From assembly GCA_964291505.2 (NCBI GenBank), contig OZ220216.1, positions 1,364,001 through 1,428,000 of the forward strand: DNA of 64,000 nt. Reading direction: 5' to 3'. The position numbers were made by a program, and so were the translations under genes. Every line of letters starts with the position of its first letter. The stretch's first letter is position 1. Below are positions 42,869 through 52,484 of the stretch, in pieces. Source of the stretch: Kistimonas sp964291505 (GTDB lineage: Bacteria > Pseudomonadota > Gammaproteobacteria > Pseudomonadales > Endozoicomonadaceae). The notes under the pieces are model-generated. The model saw only the letters and a program-made list of their open reading frames with translations. It had not been told where the DNA came from and did not search any database.

Positions 42869-44845
42869 ATGTCCAATCCGGCGAATCAACAGCCGTCAAG
42901 ACACACTATCAATCCCCCCGTTTTTTTTGGCGCAGCATTCCTTATCTGCCTGCTGGTCGGGATGACCGCCGCGTTTCCTGATCATGCAGACCGATGGTTC
43001 AATCATATTCAGGGCAGTATCGTCACCAATGCCAGCTGGTTCTACGTTGCCGCTGTCGCACTGATCCTGATCTGTGTCGCGTTTCTCGGGTTGTCCCGTT
43101 ATGGGGATATCAAGCTCGGACCGGATCATGCCGAGCCGGATTTCAGTTTTGGTTCCTGGTTTGCCATGCTGTTTTCCGCTGGCATGGGGATCGGTCTGAT
43201 GTTCTTTGGTGTGGCGGAACCGGTCATGCACTTCCTGTCTCCCCCCCTGGGTGAACCGGGTACTGTAGAAGCGGCCCGTGAGGCCATGAAACTGACATTC
43301 TTTCACTGGGGACTGCATGCCTGGGCGATCTATGCCATTGTGGCGTTGATCCTCGCATTTTTTGGTTATCGTCATAATTTGCCGCTGACGCTGCGGTCTG
43401 CGCTGTATCCCATGATCGGTGACCGAATCTATGGCCCAATCGGGCATGCCATTGATATCTTTGCCATCCTGGGAACGGTTTTTGGTGTCGCCACCTCCCT
43501 GGGTTACGGCGTACTCCAGGTGAACTCCGGATTGAATTACCTGTTTGACCTTCCCGTGAACCGTGAAGTGCAGGTGGTCTTGATTGTTGTCATCAGCGCA
43601 CTGGCGACGCTTTCCGTGGCCACGGGACTGGAAAAAGGCATACGACGACTGTCTGAATTTAACCTGATACTGGCGCTGGTGTTGCTGGGGCTGGTTATTA
43701 TTGTAGGACCAACGGTCCTGCTATTGCAGATGTTCCTGCAAAATACTGGTGGATATCTCTCCGAAATTGTCAGCAAAACCTTTAATTTGTACGCCTATGA
43801 GTCCTCGGACTGGATGGGTGGCTGGACCTTATTGTACTGGGCCTGGTGGTTATCCTGGTCGCCCTTTGTGGGCATGTTTATCGCACGTATTTCACGGGGA
43901 AGAACCATCCGTGAGTTTGTAACGGGTGTGCTCTTTGTACCAACCGGCTTTACCCTTCTGTGGATGACCGTGTTTGGTAATACGGCCATTGATATGATCA
44001 TGCATCAGGGTAAGGAAGCGCTGGGTGTTGTGGTACAGCAGGATGTTTCTGTAGCGCTGTTCCAGTTCCTGGGCTATTTCCCGATGGCTGATATTCTTTC
44101 CTTTGTCGGGGTTTTGATGGTAGTTGTCTTTTTTGTCACATCATCGGATTCCGGAGCCATGGTCATTGATATGCTCGCCTCTGGCGGCGAAAGCCGTACG
44201 CCTGTCTGGCAGCGGGTATTTTGGGCCAGTCTTGTGGGCATTGTGTCCATTGTCCTGTTGATGGTTGGGGGGCTGGGTGCACTGCAGACAGCCACTATCG
44301 CCAGCGCACTGCCCTTTGCCATGATTCTTCTGATGGCGAGTTATGGTTTGCTCAAAGCGCTGGCGATTGACGCCACCAAGAAAGAGAGTCTGGCGCAGGC
44401 AACCCTGACACCTAAAGTAGGGCGCAATCCTATTCCCTGGCAGCATCGGCTCAACAACATGGTGCATTTTCCCCGTCGGTTTGATGTCAACCGTTTCTTG
44501 AAGGAAGTGGTGATGCCGGCGATGGAGTCGGTCTCGGCTGAACTGCAGAAGCAGGGGGTTGAAAGTAACATCGTGTTTGATGAGAAGAAAGGTATGCCAA
44601 GTTTCAAGGTGTTTCATGGCGAGGAGCATGACTTTCTCTATCAGGTCTATCCCAGAGGTTATATGCAGCCGAGTTTCATGTTGGATGATGATGATGACGA
44701 GGCCCGGAAATATTTCCGGGCTGAGGTCTTCCTGCGTGAAGGTGGGCAGGATTATGACATCATGGGCTGGACCCGCGACCAGGTGATTGGTGACATTATC
44801 GACCAGTATGAGAAGCATATGTACTTCCTGCACATGGTGCGCTGA
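42869..44845 (+). CDS. BCCT-family betaine/choline transporter, BetT-like
   Basis: A 658-residue, 12-helix transporter. The BCCT tryptophan-rich signature WTLLYWAWWLSWSPFVGMFI lies at residues 319-338, followed by ARISRGRTIREF. FSAGMGIGLMFFGVAEP at about 102-118 is the Na+/H+-site glycine-rich segment. A long C-terminal cytoplasmic extension (about residues 500-658), as in BetT, is present, so choline is the most likely substrate, though glycine betaine cannot be ruled out. An AGGAG ribosome site precedes the ATG. Paired palindromes upstream suggest specific repression. A terminator follows. Confidence 0.88.
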   Translation: MSNPANQQPSRHTINPPVFFGAAFLICLLVGMTAAFPDHADRWFNHIQGSIVTNASWFYVAAVALILICVAFLGLSRYGDIKLGPDHAEPDFSFGSWFAMLFSAGMGIGLMFFGVAEPVMHFLSPPLGEPGTVEAAREAMKLTFFHWGLHAWAIYAIVALILAFFGYRHNLPLTLRSALYPMIGDRIYGPIGHAIDIFAILGTVFGVATSLGYGVLQVNSGLNYLFDLPVNREVQVVLIVVISALATLSVATGLEKGIRRLSEFNLILALVLLGLVIIVGPTVLLLQMFLQNTGGYLSEIVSKTFNLYAYESSDWMGGWTLLYWAWWLSWSPFVGMFIARISRGRTIREFVTGVLFVPTGFTLLWMTVFGNTAIDMIMHQGKEALGVVVQQDVSVALFQFLGYFPMADILSFVGVLMVVVFFVTSSDSGAMVIDMLASGGESRTPVWQRVFWASLVGIVSIVLLMVGGLGALQTATIASALPFAMILLMASYGLLKALAIDATKKESLAQATLTPKVGRNPIPWQHRLNNMVHFPRRFDVNRFLKEVVMPAMESVSAELQKQGVESNIVFDEKKGMPSFKVFHGEEHDFLYQVYPRGYMQPSFMLDDDDDEARKYFRAEVFLREGGQDYDIMGWTRDQVIGDIIDQYEKHMYFLHMVR

Positions 44846-44875
44846 CGGCGGTATACCATTTTACCCATTGATATG

Positions 44876-44910
44876 AAAAAAGCCCGGTTGCTGAAACAAT
44901 CGGGCTTTTT
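44876..44910. terminator. Bidirectional terminator
   Basis: AAAAAAGCCCG (44876-44886) pairs with CGGGCTTTTT (44901-44910). It serves the BCCT gene and the siderophore operon ending at 44944 on the other strand. Confidence 0.9.
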
Positions 44911-44943
44911 ATAGGTTCGACCTGTCTCGTATAAATCGACGCT

Positions 44944-45750
44944 TTAGTCTTGCAACGACTGTCTGCCTTTTCCTTCAGGCACGCAGGTGGGAGTACCAAG
45001 CAGCGGGCAGGGCACGATGCGTGATTCTAGTCCGAAGACCTGTCGAACCAACTCGCGGGTAATCACATCTTCAGGTGCGCCATGGGCGTATACCTTCCCT
45101 TTTTTGACGGCAACAATGTTATCCGCATACCGACACGCGAGGTTCAGATCATGCAGGACCATGACAATGGTACGCCCGGAGTGTCGGTTCAGGTCAAACA
45201 GCAAATCCAGAATCTCGATCTGGTGACTCAGGTCGAGATAGGTGGTCGGTTCATCCAGCAAAATTACATCGGTGTTCTGGGCCAATGTCATGGCAATCCA
45301 CGCACGCTGTCGTTGTCCGCCGGACAGAGAGTCCACCTGTCGTTCACTCAAAGCCGCCATTTGCGTGGCTTCAAGCGCCTGTTTTACACAACGCTCGTCT
45401 TCTTCTGACCATTGTTTCAACCAGTTCTGATGCGGATAGCGTCCCTGGCGAACCAGTTGCAATACGGTCATTCCTTCGGGAGCCACAGGCGACTGCGGCA
45501 GGATGGCCATTTTGCGGGCAATGTCACGGGTCGCGCTACGCGTGATATCTTTGCCGTCCAGAAGGATCGTTCCTGTCATGGGTTTCAATAGCCGAGCCAT
45601 GGCGCGCAACAGTGTCGATTTGCCGCAGCCATTGGCACCAATCAGTGTGGTGATTTTTCCTTCAGGAATATCCAGGGTGAGATTGTCGATAATGACCTCA
45701 CCGCCATAACCCAGTGACAGTTGCTGGTTTTGCAGAACGGCACACGTCAT
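44944..45750 (-). CDS. Iron-siderophore ABC importer ATPase (FecE/FepC type)
   Basis: A 268-residue ATPase. Walker A is IGANGCGKST, signature LSGGQRQRAW, Walker B DVILLDEPTTYLD and the H-loop MVLHDLNLACRYAD, all FepC/FecE-type. It energises uptake of a ferric siderophore through the two FecCD permeases encoded upstream. Its start overlaps the permease gene by four bases. It is the last gene of the operon and ends near the shared terminator. Confidence 0.93.
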   Translation of the reverse strand: MTCAVLQNQQLSLGYGGEVIIDNLTLDIPEGKITTLIGANGCGKSTLLRAMARLLKPMTGTILLDGKDITRSATRDIARKMAILPQSPVAPEGMTVLQLVRQGRYPHQNWLKQWSEEDERCVKQALEATQMAALSERQVDSLSGGQRQRAWIAMTLAQNTDVILLDEPTTYLDLSHQIEILDLLFDLNRHSGRTIVMVLHDLNLACRYADNIVAVKKGKVYAHGAPEDVITRELVRQVFGLESRIVPCPLLGTPTCVPEGKGRQSLQD

Positions 45751-46778
45751 TTTTTACTGACCAATAGATAAATAAAGTAAGGCGCGCCAATCAGCGCGGT
45801 AAAGATGCCGACGGGAACTTCCATGGGCGCCAGAACCATGCGTCCGGCCAGGTCGCTGCCCAGTACCAGTAATGCACCCACCAGTGCGGAGCCGGGCAGG
45901 TGGAGTTCCGGCATATTGCCCAGCAGTCGTCTGGCGATATGAGGTGCCATCAATCCAACAAATCCGATGCTGCCACAGAATGCGACACCTGCCGTGGCCA
46001 GTGCGGTGCTGAGCATGATCAAGCCAAACCGTTCACGATTGAGACGACTGCCGAGGCTCTTTGCCAGATCATCACCAAGCGTTTGTGCAGAAAGGCTGCG
46101 CATGGCGAGTATCAGGAATGGCAACAGCAACAAATACCAGAATGACAGAATCTGAACCTGCTGCCAGTTGGCCGCATTCAGACTGCCGCTTAGCCAGACC
46201 TGGGCCTGAGCGGTGTGCTGGATGGGGCTCTGTATCATAACAACGGTGCGTGCCGCTGCGAGCAGGGCGCCGAGGCCGATGCCAATCAAAATCATTCGCC
46301 GTGGTGCGACACCGCCTTTCCAGGCCATGGCATAGATGATCAGCACGGTGACCAGTCCGCCAGCAAAGACAAACGCCGGCAGCCAGATAATGGCGAATTG
46401 TCCGGCAAATGCCGTGAGGGCAAATACAGCCACGACACTGGCACCGTCGGTGACTCCCAGTACATCCGGCGAGGCCAGTGGGTTTCTCACCAGTCCCTGC
46501 AGAATGGCGCCTGCGATACCAAGGCCTGTGCCTACAAGGAGTGCCATCAGCATCCGTGGCATACGAAATTGCTGGATAATCAGCTGCTCGGTGGACGTGC
46601 CCTGTCCCAATAATGTCTGCACTACTCGCAGGGGATGTATCGGCATGGAGCCTGCCGCCATAGCCAGAATGGCGAGCGTGGCGGTAGCCAGTAGTAACAG
46701 CCCCAGACGTGTCAGTCCCTGTCGGGGAATCAGGTGTGATACCCAAGCATTACGCAGTACAAGGTAGCCGGCGGTCAT
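45747..46778 (-). CDS. FecCD-type siderophore permease 2
   Basis: A 343-residue inner-membrane permease of the FecCD family, with about ten helices. Typical motifs: RLPR-like IQQFRMPRMLMALLVGTGLG, LQGLVRNPLASPDVLGVTDGA and FVGLMAPHIARRLLGN. It overlaps both neighbours by four bases. It pairs with the permease encoded immediately upstream to make the inner-membrane channel. Confidence 0.93.
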   Translation of the reverse strand: MTAGYLVLRNAWVSHLIPRQGLTRLGLLLLATATLAILAMAAGSMPIHPLRVVQTLLGQGTSTEQLIIQQFRMPRMLMALLVGTGLGIAGAILQGLVRNPLASPDVLGVTDGASVVAVFALTAFAGQFAIIWLPAFVFAGGLVTVLIIYAMAWKGGVAPRRMILIGIGLGALLAAARTVVMIQSPIQHTAQAQVWLSGSLNAANWQQVQILSFWYLLLLPFLILAMRSLSAQTLGDDLAKSLGSRLNRERFGLIMLSTALATAGVAFCGSIGFVGLMAPHIARRLLGNMPELHLPGSALVGALLVLGSDLAGRMVLAPMEVPVGIFTALIGAPYFIYLLVSKK

Positions 46779-47794
46779 GTATTCAGGTTCCGTCGTGCAT
46801 AAAGGATGAAAAACGGTGCGCCGATCAGCGCCATGGTGACGCCAACCGGGGCCTCACGGGGCCAGACAATGAATCGAGCCAGAATATCAGCTACCAGTAG
46901 CAGACCACCGCCTAGCAAGATCGAGACAGGTGTCGTCCAGCGAAAATTGGTGCCTACCAGTCCTCGAGCCAGGTGTGGCGCAACCAGCCCGACAAAGGCG
47001 ATGGGTCCGGCCATTGCGACTGATGTGCCAGCGAGTAATACAATGACCAGGGATGCCAGCAGCTTGACCCGCAGGGTGCGCTGTCCCAACCCTTTTGCGA
47101 CATCGTCACCCAGTGCCTGAGCGTTCATGGCAGAAGACAGGGCCAGTGCGCCCAGCCATCCGGCGAGTTGCAGGGGAACCAGAGGCATGACCAGATCAAG
47201 TCGACGGCCTTCCACCGAACCGGATAACCAGAACAGGACTTCTTCCAGTGCTGACTCATTGAACACCAACAGTCCTGACGTCAATGAGGATAAAAAAGCG
47301 CTGATAGCAACGCCCGCCAAAGTAAGATTCAGTGGTGACTGGGAACCGCCTGACATGCCCAGCCAGTAAACGACCAACGCGGCCAGGGCCGCACCGACCA
47401 TGGCGAACAGGGTATAACCTTCCAGACTTGTGATGCCAAACACCGCTGTAGCAATAACGATAGCCAGGGATGCCCCGCTGTTGATCCCGAAAATGGCTGG
47501 CGATGCCAGTGGGTTACGGGTCAGCCCCTGCATCAGGGTGCCGGCTACTGCCAGACTGCCGCCCACCATCAAGGCAATGATGACCCTGGGCAGGCGCATA
47601 TCGATAACAACAATATGCTCGCGACTCCCGTCGTAAGAAAACAGAGCCTCAATCGCGTGCTTTCCTGTGATATCGGTATAGCCCAGTACCATACTGGCGA
47701 TGGCCAGCAGGCATACGGCTACGAGCAGTCCCAGCACAATGATCGCATTGTGCTGGAGAGGTTTTGCAGTGCGTTCCAGCGTGATGGCTGTCAT
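46775..47794 (-). CDS. FecCD-type siderophore permease 1
   Basis: A 339-residue permease of the same family: MRLPRVIIALMVGGSLAVAG, MQGLTRNPLASPAIFGINSGA and FVGLVAPHLARGLVG. It starts three bases after the binding-protein gene ends and overlaps the second permease gene by four bases. It functions with permease 2 and the ATPase. Confidence 0.93.
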   Translation of the reverse strand: MTAITLERTAKPLQHNAIIVLGLLVAVCLLAIASMVLGYTDITGKHAIEALFSYDGSREHIVVIDMRLPRVIIALMVGGSLAVAGTLMQGLTRNPLASPAIFGINSGASLAIVIATAVFGITSLEGYTLFAMVGAALAALVVYWLGMSGGSQSPLNLTLAGVAISAFLSSLTSGLLVFNESALEEVLFWLSGSVEGRRLDLVMPLVPLQLAGWLGALALSSAMNAQALGDDVAKGLGQRTLRVKLLASLVIVLLAGTSVAMAGPIAFVGLVAPHLARGLVGTNFRWTTPVSILLGGGLLLVADILARFIVWPREAPVGVTMALIGAPFFILYARRNLNT

Positions 47795-47797
47795 GGA

Positions 47798-48781
47798 TTA
47801 GCCTTTGGCACCGTTGGACGCGCTTTTCAATAACAGTGCTTCAATGTCGTCAAGCACTTCATGGGCAGAGAAGATGCCGTAGGACTTGTTCCAGATATCA
47901 TTATTGACTTGAAAAATCTGGTTTTTCTGGTTGGCGCGAAGGGATTGCCAGAGCGGATTATTGAGCCAGCTTCGGGCATTCTGTTCGCCTTTTGCCGGGT
48001 CTGCCGAGGCATAGGTGAAATAAAACTGAATGTCTGCGTCAGCTTCGGGAATGCGCTCCCGGGTCAGGGGTTCGGCAAAACCGGTTGTGTCATGCAGGCT
48101 GGGTCGTTCAAATCCCAGCGCCTTGATCAGATTGGCTGCAAAGCTGTCGTTGTAATAGAAGCGTGCGCCGGTGACCTGGAACCGGATCACGGCAACCTGC
48201 TGGTCCAGCCAGCCTGCTTCATCCAGCCGAGTGGAGAGTGACGCAATATGCTGGTCAAGTTTGTCGAGGAGTTGCTGGCCCTCGTTCTTACGATTGACCG
48301 CATCACTCATCAGCACCAGGTTTTCACGCAGGGCGCCATTGAATTGATCGGCAAAAACCGTGGGAGCAATGGCGCTCAGCTGCGGATAAATTTGTTCCTG
48401 CCGTGACTTGAGGCCAAGAATCAGATCTGGTTTAAGGCCGGCTACGACTTCCAGGTTGACCTGTTTTTCTTCACCTACCACGGTAACGTCTGCCATGGCA
48501 TCACGGATATGGGCAAACCAGGTATCAGAAGGTGCAGCGGTGCTGGAGCGAACGGCGCCCACAGGTGTGATGCCGAGTGCCAGTAGCGTTTCCGTTGCTT
48601 CCGTCGAGAGTACGACGATCCGTTTCGGAGCTTCCGGCACTTGTGTCTCGCCCATGGCGTGTTGGACAGTTCGGGTAATGTCCGCAGCCTGAGTCTGTTG
48701 CTGTTGGGCGGCATCATCAGAGCAGCCCGCCAGGGTAAGCCCCAAACCGATGATTGTCAGAAGACGTTTAATGGGTTGCAT
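47798..48781 (-). CDS. Ferric-siderophore binding lipoprotein (FecB/FepB type)
   Basis: A 327-residue periplasmic binding protein. The signal peptide MQPIKRLLTIIGLGLTLAGC is a lipoprotein signal with the lipobox LAGC, Cys at residue 20. The mature part has the Fe-siderophore-binding layout: PKRIVVLSTEATETLLALGI, GLKPDLILGLKSRQEQIYPQL and a C-terminal helix SAHEVLDDIEALLL. It follows the receptor gene with an 87-bp spacer that contains a hairpin (48835-48860), which may lower expression of the downstream genes relative to the receptor. Confidence 0.92.
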   Translation of the reverse strand: MQPIKRLLTIIGLGLTLAGCSDDAAQQQQTQAADITRTVQHAMGETQVPEAPKRIVVLSTEATETLLALGITPVGAVRSSTAAPSDTWFAHIRDAMADVTVVGEEKQVNLEVVAGLKPDLILGLKSRQEQIYPQLSAIAPTVFADQFNGALRENLVLMSDAVNRKNEGQQLLDKLDQHIASLSTRLDEAGWLDQQVAVIRFQVTGARFYYNDSFAANLIKALGFERPSLHDTTGFAEPLTRERIPEADADIQFYFTYASADPAKGEQNARSWLNNPLWQSLRANQKNQIFQVNNDIWNKSYGIFSAHEVLDDIEALLLKSASNGAKG

Positions 48782-48834
48782 GACGCTCCTTACAATGCGT
48801 GCTTAGCGTGATGTGGATCAAATGGATGACGTGA

Positions 48835-48860
48835 CCCGCCCAGCCAGAAAGCCGGGCGGG
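48835..48860 (-). other. Intercistronic GC-rich hairpin
   Basis: CCCGCCC (48835-48841) pairs with GGGCGGG (48854-48860) between the receptor and binding-protein genes. There is no U-tract. It is likely an mRNA-processing or attenuation hairpin. Confidence 0.55.
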
Positions 48861-48868
48861 AGACGTGA

Positions 48869-50833
48869 TCAGAAGCTTGTGGTAAAGCCGACGTACCAGG
48901 TTCTCGGGTCTTCGCTGTATCCCATGACGGTTGCCTCGTGGGGGAGGCTTTCATCCGTGACGTTCGTAACGCCTGCACGCAGGCGGAGCGATTCCGTCAT
49001 TTGGTAGTTCATACCGAGATCAACCAGTGAATAGCCGTCAAGGTCGACTTCATCGCTGAGTTTCTGGTCGCCGATGTAGCTGGCACGTACAAAGGTGCTC
49101 AGCTTTTGTGAAGCCTGCCAGTTCAGTTTTGCCGACACATTCTGTCTCGGGCGGTCAGTCAGGATGTCACCGGTGGTTTCGTCACGGGCATCGGTATAGG
49201 TGTAATCACCGTTCAGTGAGAGCGATTGGGTCAGTGCCATACGCCCACCCAGTTCAATGCCCTTGATCTTGGCTTTTTCGACATTCTTGTAGGTGTAGAC
49301 TTCACGCCCGTCTTCGACGCCAAGCTGGTTGTCAAAGTCACGGGCAATCAGGTTTTCTACATCATTCTGGAAAACGGCCGCTTCAACTTCCCAGTTGTCT
49401 TGCTGATAGTTGGCTGCCATTTCATAACTGGTGCTGGTTTCGGGCTCCAGATCCGGGTTGCCAATAATCCAGCAGCCACCCTTACAGCTGCTCAGGCGGT
49501 AGTCCTTGTTCAGCTGTAGCAGGGAAGGGGCTTTGAACGCCTTACCGATGCCACCTTTCAGTGTCAGGTTGTCTGTGACACTGTGTACCAGGTACGCTCG
49601 GGGACTGTATTCCGTACCAAAGTTTTCATGATGGTCGATACGGGTGCCGTAAGTGAGCGTCCAGTCATCGGCTAGCTGCCACTCATCCTGGGCAAACAGG
49701 GCTTTCTGGGTGACATCAGCTTTACCGGTGGTCTGGAGATCGCGAGTGTTATCCAGTTCGGTTTTGCGAACTTCTCCACCTACGGTTAAACGATGACTGC
49801 CAAAGTCTGTAGATACTGATCCATCTACTACATCATTGGTTTCAGTCACGTAGTCCCGTCGATTCAGAGTAAAGTCCTGCTCACCGATTTCGACTTCCTC
49901 CCGGTAATAACGGGCCTGCGATTCACCCCAGCTCCAGTCGCCACCGTGCGTCAGTGCAATACTGTTGCGTTTGACCTTTTGGTTAGTCGGCGTCAGCCCT
50001 TTAGTGGATTCGATGATGCCATCACGCTTGTCATTACTGTGGGTGATATCAATATCCAGGGTTTGGTTGTCATTGATAAGCCAGTTCACGTTGCTGGCAA
50101 GGCTTAGTGTGTCACGTTCCTCAAGTGCAGTGACGGTGCTGCGGGTGCCGTTGTAAGGCTTCCATTTGTCCCTGTCACTTTGGTTTATAGAGAGGTTGAT
50201 ATACAGTTTGTCATCAATCAGGGCACCGCCGGTGTTGAGTCCCACGATCGTTTCGGTGCCGCCATCACCACCTTCAGGTTGGGCAATATCGCTGCTGATG
50301 GTGCTGCGCCATTCGTTGTCTGGCAGCTTGGTGATGATGTTGACGACGCCGCCTAGCGCTTCAGAGCCATAAAGCGCAGACATGGGGCCTCGGATGATCT
50401 CGATCCGTTCGATGTTGTCCTGCGGAATGGCCGACAGGTCGAAGTCATTACCACGGACAATGGCATTCGAGGAACTCATTTTTCGGCCATTGACCATGAT
50501 CAGTGTGTAGTCACTGTCCATGCCGCGAATGCTGATGGATTCTCGTCCGGCACGGCCGCCTTCTTTTCTGCTCTCAACGCCAACAGCCTGTTTGACGATG
50601 TCGTTCAGCGCCATGGTGGGCTGAGACTTGATCTCATCGCTGGTGATTACGGACATGGATGCAGGCGCAGTGGCCAGGCTGTTTTCTGTCTTGGTGGCGG
50701 TCACGACGACCTGGTCAAAGACCAACGGGCCACCGACCTGTTTCTTGTTGTCCGATTCATCTTGAGCCGTTACGGGCATGGAAACAGCGACAGCCATAGC
50801 CAGAAGGCAATGCTTGCCTGGGAAGTGCGACAT
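48869..50833 (-). CDS. TonB-dependent ferric-siderophore receptor
   Basis: A 654-residue outer-membrane receptor. The signal peptide is MSHFPGKHCLLAMAVAVSMP with cleavage after VTA. The TonB box region QVVVTATKTENSLATAP and the plug (SIRGMDSDYTLIMVNGRKM, IERIEIIRGPMSALYGSEALGGVVNIITK) are followed by a 22-strand barrel ending WYVGFTTSF with the terminal Phe. It is closest in style to IrgA/CirA/FepA catecholate receptors. It is the first gene of the uptake operon and has a Fur box in front. Confidence 0.92.
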   Translation of the reverse strand: MSHFPGKHCLLAMAVAVSMPVTAQDESDNKKQVGGPLVFDQVVVTATKTENSLATAPASMSVITSDEIKSQPTMALNDIVKQAVGVESRKEGGRAGRESISIRGMDSDYTLIMVNGRKMSSSNAIVRGNDFDLSAIPQDNIERIEIIRGPMSALYGSEALGGVVNIITKLPDNEWRSTISSDIAQPEGGDGGTETIVGLNTGGALIDDKLYINLSINQSDRDKWKPYNGTRSTVTALEERDTLSLASNVNWLINDNQTLDIDITHSNDKRDGIIESTKGLTPTNQKVKRNSIALTHGGDWSWGESQARYYREEVEIGEQDFTLNRRDYVTETNDVVDGSVSTDFGSHRLTVGGEVRKTELDNTRDLQTTGKADVTQKALFAQDEWQLADDWTLTYGTRIDHHENFGTEYSPRAYLVHSVTDNLTLKGGIGKAFKAPSLLQLNKDYRLSSCKGGCWIIGNPDLEPETSTSYEMAANYQQDNWEVEAAVFQNDVENLIARDFDNQLGVEDGREVYTYKNVEKAKIKGIELGGRMALTQSLSLNGDYTYTDARDETTGDILTDRPRQNVSAKLNWQASQKLSTFVRASYIGDQKLSDEVDLDGYSLVDLGMNYQMTESLRLRAGVTNVTDESLPHEATVMGYSEDPRTWYVGFTTSF

Positions 50834-50860
50834 CTAAGAGGATTCCTGAATGTGTTTCTA

Positions 50861-50879
50861 AATGAAAATTATTCTCATA
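50861..50879 (-). promoter_or_regulatory. Fur box upstream of siderophore operon
   Basis: On the minus strand TATGAGAATAATTTTCATT, a close match to the Fur consensus GATAATGATAATCATTATC. It lies 28-46 bp upstream of the receptor gene. Iron repression of the operon is expected. Confidence 0.8.
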
Positions 50880-51399
50880 TGCGTTATTCGGCAATAGGTG
50901 TTTGTACGAATGTGCTATTGATCGATAGAGGTGAGGAGTCGTGAGTTTTGTGGATTGAGTAATTTCTAAACTCTCACATACGTCAACTAGTCTTCCGATA
51001 TCAGAGATACCCGTGTAGTAATAAGCTTATTTTTTGTATGGATTAAATGCGTTAATCTTAATTGGTTCAATGTTTAAGATTGTTTGTGTTTTCTTGTTTT
51101 TATAGGAGTCGTTAGCGTTATATGTTAAGGGTAAATACCACTATTTGAGTTTTGAAAACACACAGAGTTTTCTCGGTATATATTATTATCTGTGCTGAAG
51201 TTTAATATTTAACTCACAGTTTGAGTACATTGTAAGGTCAATGATCCAGTCTTTATAAGATGTCTATGAGTATGGCTATAAGTGCGTGCATGGTCCCAGC
51301 TATCAAGGTGAAAACAGGCTGTCCATGTGCCCGTTTAGCATCTGTATATCTTTTGATGTTTCTCCGTCGTTTGTAATATCCCTATTTTGCATGTGTGCT

Positions 51400-51880
51400 T
51401 TATAATATTGTGCAAGTCCCCCCCTCTTCACCATCTAGTCATCTTCAATCACCCGGAGCTTGTTCCATCTGCATGTCGACCTTCAGTAAATCTTTTCGAT
51501 CCGGTAAATGATCACTGTGCGGAATTCCACGCCTCTGCGCATAAGCCTGATTATAGAGTTCTATCATGATGCCAGAAATGTCGTATTTGATTTCTTCCAG
51601 GTCTTACTCTGTTAATTCTATTTGTTAGCCATATTTGCATTGTTTATGCTGTAGTTCGGTTTCTTTGTTGCTCGTTGTGTTCGCCCGATTGAGATGTTAA
51701 GAGTAATCATCAGATGAAATTAGTTGTTTAATTCATTTGCCAGATCGTTGTCTTAGCGTTTCAGCAACAGCCTGTAGTAATCGTTTTTCCGCAGCGTAAA
51801 TGGTATCGTTGTCTCTGATCAAGCTGTTTGTAGTGTTTGGTTTGAGTGCTGTTCCAGATCCATTTCAGAGTGTGAAACTT
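51400..51880 (-). pseudogene. Copy A of broken gene with CaaX-like end
   Basis: On the minus strand the sequence encodes, in several frames interrupted by indels, the same protein end as copy B. Recognisable pieces are NSLIRDNDTIYAAEKRLLQA, DISGIMIELYNQ, KVDMQMEQA and the final GGTCTIL with its stop at 51400-51402. Pieces upstream of the copy-B start (for example EKRLLQAVAETLRQRSG) are only seen here, so copy A keeps more of the gene. It cannot be translated as one frame. Confidence 0.5.
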
Positions 51881-52170
51881 AGAAATCTACTGAAAATCTC
51901 ACTTCTCATAATTTCAAGCTGTTCACTTATTGTATTAACCCACGTTCCGCGTCATATGTTAAGGGTAAATCCATTTTGAGTTTTCTCGGTAATATACATC
52001 TGTGCTGAAGTTTAATATTTAAACAGTTTGAGTACATTGTAAGGTCAATGATCCAGCCTATGAGTATGGCTATAAATGGTCCCAGCTATCAGGGAAAACA
52101 GGCTGTCTTATTAATTGTATATTTTATGATGTTTCTCCGTCGTTTGTAATATCCCTATTTTGCATTGTGT

Positions 52171-52479
52171 TTATAATATTGTGCAAGTCCCCCCCTCTTC
52201 ACGTCTAGCATCTTCAATAGCTTGTTCCATCTGCATGTCGACCTTCAAAAATGAAATGATCACTGTCGGAATGTCCACGCCTCTGCGCATAAGCTGATTA
52301 TAGAGTTCTATCATGATGCCAGAAATGTCAATTTGATTTCTTCTTTCAGGTCTTACTCTGTTAATTGCTATTTGGATATTGTGCATGCTTGCTGTAGTTC
52401 GGTTTCTTGTTGCTCGTTGTGTTCGCCCGATTGAGCATGTTAAGACTGAAATCGATGAAATTAAGTTGTTTAAGGCCAT
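52171..52479 (-). pseudogene. Copy B: 3' remnant of a gene whose product ends in a CaaX-like CTIL
   Basis: A 102-codon open frame. The last half looks like genuine protein: ISGIMIELYNQLMRRGVDIP, then KVDMQMEQAIEDARREE and a glycine pair before CTIL. Cys-Thr-Ile-Leu at the extreme C-terminus fits the eukaryotic CaaX prenylation pattern, with Leu predicting geranylgeranylation. The copy lacks the 5' part of the gene visible in copy A. I recognise no family. It is AT-rich and flanked by other broken copies. It could be the tail of a host-targeted effector. Confidence 0.45.
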
Positions 52480-52484
52480 GCCAG

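Noticed and set aside
44141..44833. Long minus-strand frame of 230 codons
   Set aside because: Antisense to the BCCT transporter 3' half; rich in His and Gln, as expected for a shadow frame.
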